Positions 59,201-64,000 of a stretch of DNA of 64,000 bases are shown here, in pieces; the first letter of the stretch is position 1, and every line of letters starts with the position of its first letter. The stretch comes from Candidatus Leptovillus affinis. Its GTDB lineage: Bacteria; Chloroflexota; Anaerolineae; Promineifilales; Promineifilaceae. The position numbers were made by a program, and so were the translations under genes. The stretch spans positions 1 through 64,000 of the forward strand of contig JADIYP010000001.1 in the NCBI GenBank assembly GCA_016705235.1, in the 5' to 3' direction. The notes beneath the pieces are model-generated. The model saw only the letters and a program-made list of their open reading frames with translations. It did no database searches and was not told the DNA's origin.

Positions 59201-59387
59201 GCACCACGCGGTAAAAATGGGTCAGGGTATCATGCCCGCAGGCCAAACCCCGGTAAAACGTGGGCGCCAGAATAAGCGCCGCCAGCGCCAACAGCAGCCC
59301 GGCGACGGCCTGTTCGCGCCAACCCAGGCGGGCTGGCAGGGTAAATTCTTGCGGCAGGGGTGATTCAGGCGTATCCATCCGCTTCAT
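56223..59387 (-). CDS. Large membrane protein, GT-C/PTPS-related type, paralogue 2
   Basis: Start MKRMDTPESPLPQEF at 59387, 1 base after the stop of the upstream gene; 59378 is an alternative. About 1,054 residues. Membrane helices fill the first 550 residues, with TFYRGLACGHDTLTHFYRVV, FMRGYGYTIFPFYAPLTYWG and ATQRGAFPELLGLALLPWAL as family landmarks. Three or four beta domains follow, ending in YRVFVHLLDASGNLVAQSD and TTGWLRGEFIHD. It is similar along its length to the proteins at 53013 and 61371. Likely a sugar or lipid-linked precursor transferase acting at the outer face of the membrane; no substrate can be named. Confidence 0.78.
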   Translation of the reverse strand: MKRMDTPESPLPQEFTLPARLGWREQAVAGLLLALAALILAPTFYRGLACGHDTLTHFYRVVQVALNAQNGAPFSLWSPDFMRGYGYTIFPFYAPLTYWGTAVLHFLGLDFSPALRLAAWLMLWLAGWGGYNLARRYVNPAGAMIAGLAYLFAPYLLYNATQRGAFPELLGLALLPWALAAADVALVSRSRRAVVTAVFFFSPLVLAHNIIPNLGFVLLLGLAIGRSRGWSASALWSAIRPALVVMALTLAVTAFFWLPAYVELGFTQTRRADSPFASWPSYEQHFTGWRQMAGWPEEPGDPALTNPPISVKIGAGTAVLALLAVALGIGHGRYRRPWLWLWTILTLGCLFLASPSSGWWWARLPLPEFVQLPSRFFGPASLGTAVLAGVAGEWLAGRWSRRWVGAAFFAACAFGVSLSGWFWLYPAVCPAPAAPTAVTVAQSTLWDETGGVQQWGGDSLGETLPRWVDKLPEPNALMAAYEAGEPVNRLELPQTAVLQTWQPQANGDQFHLRLSEPITLTYRAFYSPYWRAEVNRAPAALTPRSGDGLIQLALPAGDVDLLLAFGPTPLRWAMLLASGLAAVIVLGWGWRRGAETAVLPGPSRGMLAIFLAVIVALGLMFVLVDRRNNRIHTDRLQDGRLAAVSHPAQLSFGGELMYLGYNGPDKMAAGETAVFTHYWRAQHEIGVPYGIDLRLADEAGNVWNLPPARPSSYADLPGKPGWQVDGYARDAYELRLLPGTPPGVYWLETGAFRRDIDLALLPEGAATGVNPALARVGQVQVSAGDGQIEAANAQVDTFAPVPVAGQPGLTLLGWSVPEVVWRPGEVAGLDLLWQGEGAVAERPFSVDVRLVDAAGVTAAQQAVLVGGANYPLTQWPETAVVRDQVQWRLPAGLASGRYTVELVAAGQVIGLGEWSIEAPPHDFTPPVVAETAVLTTSFASLWGYGWGETAVFPGDTVALELVWQALDTADVSYRVFVHLLDASGNLVAQSDAVPDAWTRPTTGWLRGEFIHDRHHLTLPADVLPGTYTLRVGWYETGDGRRAGEAVLGHLWVGG

Positions 59388-59388
59388 T

Positions 59389-61374
59389 TTAGCCGCCGAT
59401 GGTGAATTGGCCGAGCAGCAGGCGATCGTCGGAGAGCGCGGCATCGCCAGCTGCCAGCGGCAGGCGGGTGAAGGTGGGCCAGGTATACCAGCCCAACGCC
59501 AGCGTGTAATCGCCGGGCGGCAAATCGGGCGGCAGGGCGAGCGTGTAACGATCTTGGATGCGCTCGCCGGGCTGCCACTGGCCGGTGGGCAGGCAGGGCT
59601 GCGTGTCCAGTTGGGCCAGCGGCGGGCTGGCCTCCTCCCCGGCGCGGTAAAGATGGATGAAAAGCGTATGGTCGGCGGTTGGGCGAGCGGCGGCCTGCCA
59701 GAGGATGGGAATGGTAACGGCCGTTTCCCCCACGCCCACCACCGGACTGCCCACAAGCTGAATGGCCGCGCCAAATTGGGCAACCGGCGTGCCGGGGAGC
59801 AGGGAGTGGGTATTGGCGGAAAATGCCTGGAAAACAGTCTGGCCGGTCAGCGGGCTGATGATAGCCTCGGCCGGTTGACCGGCAGGGAAAAGCGCCTGCA
59901 ACGCGGCCAGCGTATCGGGCGCGGAAGGCATGTGGATGATGTAGGTAGACGGCCGTTCCTCCGCCCCATCCCACACCAGACAGCCGGAGGGAAAGCCGCG
60001 CACGGCCGTGCCCCGCAGCAGCAAATCCAGCGTGGGGTGCGCCTCGTCCACCTGATTGGGAACCAGGTAAACCGGCCCATCGGCCAGCCGCGCCAGAGCC
60101 AGATTACCGGCGCGCCAATCGGCCACATTAAAATCGTCAAACAACTGCGGCAGGTCTGCCCACTGCCCAAAATAATCGCGCACCGTCGTCGCCAAACTGA
60201 GCAGCAGCAGTAAGGAAACAAACGCCGCATATGGCCGGCGGCGGGCAGCGGGCGGCGACCATTCCCAACTGAGGGCGGCAATGGCCGCCAGGGCGGGCAG
60301 CGCGCCGAAAATGCGCGTATAGGTCGGCGCGCCATCGGTCAGGATGACGGGCAGCAGCATGACGCCAGCCCAGGCAGCCAGGATGATCGAAGACGGCCGT
60401 CGCCACCACCGCGCCAATCGCGCCGCGCCCAACACGAATAAAATCCCCAGGAACGGGTCAAACACAGGACGCCCCGGCAAATTGTGGCGGGCGATCACGT
60501 CGCCAAAACCGGGCAAAACGAGGCCGCCCATTGTGCGCCACGCATTACGCAGCACCGCCAGCGGCACAGACGCCGCGCCTGGCCCCAGCGTGTTGTAGGT
60601 GGTGATGCCGCCTCGCCCGGCAAAAGCGTCCCAATGGGTGAGCGCAAAATAACCAAGCGGCAAAAAAACGACAACGGCCGTGCCCGCCAGCAGCGCAAAC
60701 CAGCCCACATACCGCCGCCAAAACGGCCGTCGGTGCAGCACAACAACGCCCCAAAAAGCCAGCGACAGCGCAAAAGGAAACAACCGCGCCGTATCAAAAC
60801 TATACAACGACAGCCCCAGCACCCCGCCGGTCAGGGCAAACAACCAGGGTCGCTCGCGCTGCAACGCCCAGGCCAGGCAGCCAAACACCAGCAGCCCGGC
60901 CAGCGTCGGCAAACTCGATTCAAACGCCAGGCGGCTAAAATGGAGGAAGGGATAGGTGATGGCTAAAATGAGCGCCGCGAGCAGGGCCAGCGATTGGGGC
61001 GATGGTCTTGTTCCACGTCCATCGCCGCTGTCCACTGCCCAAATCGCCCGGTAGGCAAAAAAAGCCACCGCCACGGTGAGGGTACTTACGATGGCGACGG
61101 CGTAACGCAAAGACAGCGGGCTGCCGCTAAACGCCTGGGCCAACCGCGCCAGATAGACGATGGCCGGGTGCATGCCGCCAAAGCTGGCGGCGTAATACGG
61201 CGGATAAATGCCCTGCGCGGCGCTGTCACGGGCGGCGACGGCGCTCCAGGCTTCATCAAACCAGAGGCCGGGCGGCAGGTTGTCCAGCCGGTAAAAGCGC
61301 AAACTGGCCGCCAACAGCAAAATTGCCAGCAGCGCAAGACCGAGAGATAGGCGGTTGGCGGTTAACCGGTTCAT
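59389..61374 (-). CDS. GT39-like (ArnT/PMT-type) membrane glycosyltransferase, 661 residues
   Basis: The N-terminus has RFYRLDNLPPGLWFDEAWSA. The Asp-Glu in the first outer loop is the catalytic-site pattern of dolichyl-phosphate-mannose type (GT39/GT83) enzymes. About 10-11 helices follow, then a soluble part. A single beta domain at the C-terminus (LFIHLYRAGEEASPPLAQLD) resembles the C-terminal modules of its neighbours. The start overlaps the upstream stop (ATGA at 61371-61374), so it is coupled to that gene. Such enzymes transfer a sugar from a polyprenyl phosphate to a protein or glycolipid. Confidence 0.83.
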   Translation of the reverse strand: MNRLTANRLSLGLALLAILLLAASLRFYRLDNLPPGLWFDEAWSAVAARDSAAQGIYPPYYAASFGGMHPAIVYLARLAQAFSGSPLSLRYAVAIVSTLTVAVAFFAYRAIWAVDSGDGRGTRPSPQSLALLAALILAITYPFLHFSRLAFESSLPTLAGLLVFGCLAWALQRERPWLFALTGGVLGLSLYSFDTARLFPFALSLAFWGVVVLHRRPFWRRYVGWFALLAGTAVVVFLPLGYFALTHWDAFAGRGGITTYNTLGPGAASVPLAVLRNAWRTMGGLVLPGFGDVIARHNLPGRPVFDPFLGILFVLGAARLARWWRRPSSIILAAWAGVMLLPVILTDGAPTYTRIFGALPALAAIAALSWEWSPPAARRRPYAAFVSLLLLLSLATTVRDYFGQWADLPQLFDDFNVADWRAGNLALARLADGPVYLVPNQVDEAHPTLDLLLRGTAVRGFPSGCLVWDGAEERPSTYIIHMPSAPDTLAALQALFPAGQPAEAIISPLTGQTVFQAFSANTHSLLPGTPVAQFGAAIQLVGSPVVGVGETAVTIPILWQAAARPTADHTLFIHLYRAGEEASPPLAQLDTQPCLPTGQWQPGERIQDRYTLALPPDLPPGDYTLALGWYTWPTFTRLPLAAGDAALSDDRLLLGQFTIGG

Positions 61375-64000
61375 GGGAGAACAATATCGGGGATGGTAAC
61401 GGCCGTTGCCCCATCGGGCAGCGGCACGCGGCCACCACCGGCCGGATCGTATAGGCCCACATGGAGCCGGTACGTTCCGGCGGGGACGCCGCCCACCGCC
61501 AGCACATGGTCGTCGAGGATAATTTCGCCGGGCAGCCAGCCGGTGGTCGGACGAGTCCAGGCCGCCGGTTCGCCATCGGATTGGGCCAGAATTTGCCCCG
61601 CCTCATCGACCAGATGCACAAACACGCGGTAGCTGGTGGGGGTCTCGGCGGCGGCCCGCCAGGCGAGCGTGGTTTGCAAACGGCCGTCTGCCACCGCCAC
61701 GTTCGCCCCCAGCAGCAGCGCCAGGTCGCCAAATGGCGCATTCAGGATCACGTCCAGCGGCGGCGGCGTAACGATGCGCTCCGGCGCGTGGATGGTTAAG
61801 ACGCCCAAATCGGCTGTGGTTTCACGGCCGTCGCACGCCCCATCACACAACGCCAACTGCCAGCGATACGCGCCGCTGTCTAAATCCACCGGCAGGCGGA
61901 AGCCGTGCTGCCCGCGCCACCAATCGCCCGCCGACCATTCGCCGGTGGGGAAATCGGCGCGCACCGGTGGCAGGTCGAGTTGGAAGGGGACACGGCCGTC
62001 GGCGGCCAGCAGCGACAGGCGGGCGGTGTAATGGGCGGTCGGGTCGGTTTCGGCGCGCCAGACCAGGGTCAGCAGGAAGGGGTCGCCGGGGGCGGCTTCG
62101 GCGCGATCCAGGCTGTAGCCGGTCAGGCGCACGCCATCCCAGGCTGTGTCGGCGACAAACTGGGTGGGCGGCTGCCCGGCTGCGCGCGGCGGGGTGATTT
62201 GCACCGTGCCCAGGTCGAGGGTGAGACGGCCGTTCGTCAGCGGTGCGGTCGCCAGCGTTGCCGCATCAAACAAAATCAGTTCAATGTGGTACACGCCGGG
62301 GGGCGTACCGGGCAGCGGCGTCAGCAGGTGCTGCGATTCGGCGTACCGATCCGCAGGCCAGGTCTGGGTGTCTCCGGCGGCGCGGAAGGCGCGCGGCGCG
62401 CTGGCGGTTTTTTCGCTCCACAAATTGCCGTCCGGCCCGATCAGGCGTACCGTGTCGCGGTAAGCGCGGTCCACGCCCGCGCCAGCTTGCCAGTAAGCGG
62501 TGATGGCTAAGGCTGCGTCCGCGGGCAGCGTGCGGCCGGCGATCTGGTAGTCGCGCAGGATGAGATTGTTGGTGAAGACGGCCGTTTCGGCCATGCCCGG
62601 CAGGGCGGCGCGGCGCAGCGGCGTTTCGAGGCGCGGCAGGAGGAAATGGACAAAGAAAAAGAGGAAGAGGCCGAGACCGACGAACCACAAACAGGCAGCG
62701 GGGAACGGAGAACGTGAACCGGCTGGCGATGGGGCCTGGGGCGACGGCCGTTGAACGGCCCAAAGCAGCAAGACGGCCAGGCTGGCCAGGGAAATCAGGG
62801 CGGCGGCGACGCGCAGCGGCGTGCCGCCAAAGCGAATATCCACCGTGTGGCTGCCAGCGGGGATGGGAAGGGAAATGAGGCCCGTTCCGGTGGTGGGGGT
62901 GATGGGGACGGCACGGCCGTCTACCTCGGCGCGCCAGCCGGCATAGTCGAAAACGTTGGCCGTCAGGGTGAATGGCTCGGTGGCGCTGATGGCCGCCTGG
63001 AAATGGAGCGGAGCGCGGCTGGCGGATTGGAGAACGGCCGTGTCCGGCAGCGGCGCAAACGGTTCAACCGCCGGTTGGTCGGGCATATATTCGACGGTGC
63101 GGGGCAGATATTCGCCTTTGGCGGTTGTGCCGATGGTGGCGCTTTGCCGTTCAAATTCCTGCATCTCGGCGATGGTGGGGTTGGCCAGACCGGGGCAGAA
63201 ACGGGCATCCAACCAGGTTAGATCGGCCAAAACGAGGGCGGTGATAAATAAGGCGGCGAAGATCAATCGGCGGGAGACTTGCGACGCCAGCACGTCCACG
63301 CTGGCTCCCACAAGCACAGCCAGGGTGAGGGCGGCAGGGCCAAGCAGCCGCCAGGGGAACTGCACAAATTCGATGAGCGGCAGGTTGTCCCAGATGGGTC
63401 GGGAAACGGCCGTCATCAGAAAAACGTAGACGGCCGTGGCCAATCCGAAGAAGGCAATTTGGCGGCGACGGCCGTCGCGGAATCGCCGCCAGCCAAACAG
63501 CAGCGCCGGCAAGGCCAGCAGCAGCGGAACCAGACCCAGCGCCCGCGCCGGCGAGGGATTCAGCAGGTCAGGACGCACAGTTTGCGGCGCGGCAAAAATC
63601 TCGCCCAACGTGACAAAATTGCCCCAATAAACAAATATCGGCGGCACCAACAGCCGGTCGCTGTGTACCAGACTGCGCTCCAAAAAGGCCGGCAGCCAGA
63701 AGAAAGCGGCAAGCCCCAGGCCAAGAAAGAGCGGAAGAAGCGCATGGCCAATCGTTAACAGCCAATGGTTAATGGTTATCTGTTGGCCATTGGCCGTTGA
63801 CCGTTGACCGTTGACGATCTCCCAAAGGCCATAAAGCGCCAGCAGCGGGCTGAAAATCAGGGCAAAAACGTTGTGGGTGAGCAGGATGGCCGCATAGGCA
63901 AAGGTGGTCGTCAGGAGCCAGCGCGTTTGCCGCGTGCGAACCAATCGCCCCATCGCCCAGAGGGCCAGGGGGAACAAGGGCCAGGCCATCGACTCGGCCA
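61371..64000 (-). CDS. Large membrane protein, GT-C/PTPS-related type, paralogue 3 (N-terminus cut off by the window)
   Basis: The open frame continues past the right edge: AESMAWPLFPLAL corresponds to a mid-helical landmark of the paralogues (PELLGLALLPWAL), so about 150-170 residues are missing. The remaining 870-odd residues have at least six helices (LLTIGHALLPLFLGLGLAAF and others). Beta domains follow, ending in YRVFVHLVDEAGQILAQSD and TTGWLPGEIILDDH. In-frame CCGTTGA heptamers lie at 63794-63814. It is translationally coupled to the GT39-like gene downstream. Confidence 0.78.
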   Translation of the reverse strand, partial: AESMAWPLFPLALWAMGRLVRTRQTRWLLTTTFAYAAILLTHNVFALIFSPLLALYGLWEIVNGQRSTANGQQITINHWLLTIGHALLPLFLGLGLAAFFWLPAFLERSLVHSDRLLVPPIFVYWGNFVTLGEIFAAPQTVRPDLLNPSPARALGLVPLLLALPALLFGWRRFRDGRRRQIAFFGLATAVYVFLMTAVSRPIWDNLPLIEFVQFPWRLLGPAALTLAVLVGASVDVLASQVSRRLIFAALFITALVLADLTWLDARFCPGLANPTIAEMQEFERQSATIGTTAKGEYLPRTVEYMPDQPAVEPFAPLPDTAVLQSASRAPLHFQAAISATEPFTLTANVFDYAGWRAEVDGRAVPITPTTGTGLISLPIPAGSHTVDIRFGGTPLRVAAALISLASLAVLLLWAVQRPSPQAPSPAGSRSPFPAACLWFVGLGLFLFFFVHFLLPRLETPLRRAALPGMAETAVFTNNLILRDYQIAGRTLPADAALAITAYWQAGAGVDRAYRDTVRLIGPDGNLWSEKTASAPRAFRAAGDTQTWPADRYAESQHLLTPLPGTPPGVYHIELILFDAATLATAPLTNGRLTLDLGTVQITPPRAAGQPPTQFVADTAWDGVRLTGYSLDRAEAAPGDPFLLTLVWRAETDPTAHYTARLSLLAADGRVPFQLDLPPVRADFPTGEWSAGDWWRGQHGFRLPVDLDSGAYRWQLALCDGACDGRETTADLGVLTIHAPERIVTPPPLDVILNAPFGDLALLLGANVAVADGRLQTTLAWRAAAETPTSYRVFVHLVDEAGQILAQSDGEPAAWTRPTTGWLPGEIILDDHVLAVGGVPAGTYRLHVGLYDPAGGGRVPLPDGATAVTIPDIVLP

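Noticed and set aside
57855..59363. 502-codon plus-strand open frame opposite the gene at 56223
   Set aside because: Same reason: low-complexity Gln/Arg/Pro shadow of a GC-rich gene.

Overview
The window most likely comes from a filamentous, Gram-positive-like or monoderm-type Chloroflexota (Anaerolineae/Ardenticatenia-like). This is inferred from the gene set: a giant PT-linker beta-helix surface protein, an Flp-type pilin, arrays of polytopic glycosyltransferase-like proteins, and effector-associated-domain (EAD) NTPases. The octamer palindrome ACGGCCGT is scattered through the sequence from 3.5 kb to the right edge, roughly once per 300-400 bases in stretches I scanned by eye. I found none in the first 3.3 kb, which is also visibly AT-richer. 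There are no rRNA genes, no tRNA genes, no CRISPR array and no transposase gene that I can see.

Layout. 1-4828: a broken STAND-type NTPase/TPR gene, then a radical SAM/SPASM gene overlapping it by ATGA. 5028-6120: two tiny membrane proteins and an SPFH (band 7) protein, translationally coupled. 6409-8641 (-): RarA fused to a methyltransferase-like domain. 8818-9461: a secreted SdrD-B-like protein. 9616-23688 (-): a 4,466-residue surface protein and an Flp pilin. 24079-28711 (-): a small alpha/beta barrel protein, a GAF histidine kinase, an endonuclease III-like protein and an orphan adenine methylase; a YcaQ-family DNA glycosylase is divergent at 28821. 30344-31707: an unknown protein and a PfkB kinase. 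32018-40489: an EAD-NTPase, a STAND NTPase/TPR protein, a second radical SAM/SPASM protein, an aminotransferase and a degenerate Nudix protein. 40492-49458 (-): MetH, a ClC channel, an M16 peptidase, a YpdA-like flavoprotein and Hsp20. 50000-52511 (-): MarR, an MFS pump and a membrane protein. 53013-64000 (-): four large membrane proteins of glycosyltransferase-C/PTPS-related type, the last cut by the window edge.

The strongest candidate for an undescribed system is the repeated module NTPase/TPR + radical SAM/SPASM. It occurs twice (1-4828 and 33913-38081) with the same ATGA overlap. Both radical SAM proteins come out at 494 residues once a one-base loss in a C-tract is repaired. Each has a Cys motif (DCAC) near its N-terminus, ahead of a region that resembles a peptide-recognition (PqqD/RRE-like) domain. 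In the second copy an EAD-NTPase sits just upstream. I infer an ATP-gated peptide- or protein-modifying device, perhaps a conflict or regulatory system. It recalls the actinobacterial FxsB/FxsT pairing but has no recognisable separate precursor.

Two layers of repeats overlie the genes. One consists of short palindromic elements: a 120-bp MITE-like pair, a 170-185-bp pair that brackets the aminotransferase in opposite orientations, and a family of AGACCC...GGGTCT hairpins between genes. The other consists of heptanucleotide tandem repeats, several of them inside coding sequences. In the first 9.1 kb nearly every broken frame is repaired by adding one base, usually to a homopolymer. Most of these breaks are therefore probably sequencing or assembly errors, but two in-frame stops in the first gene are not explained that way.
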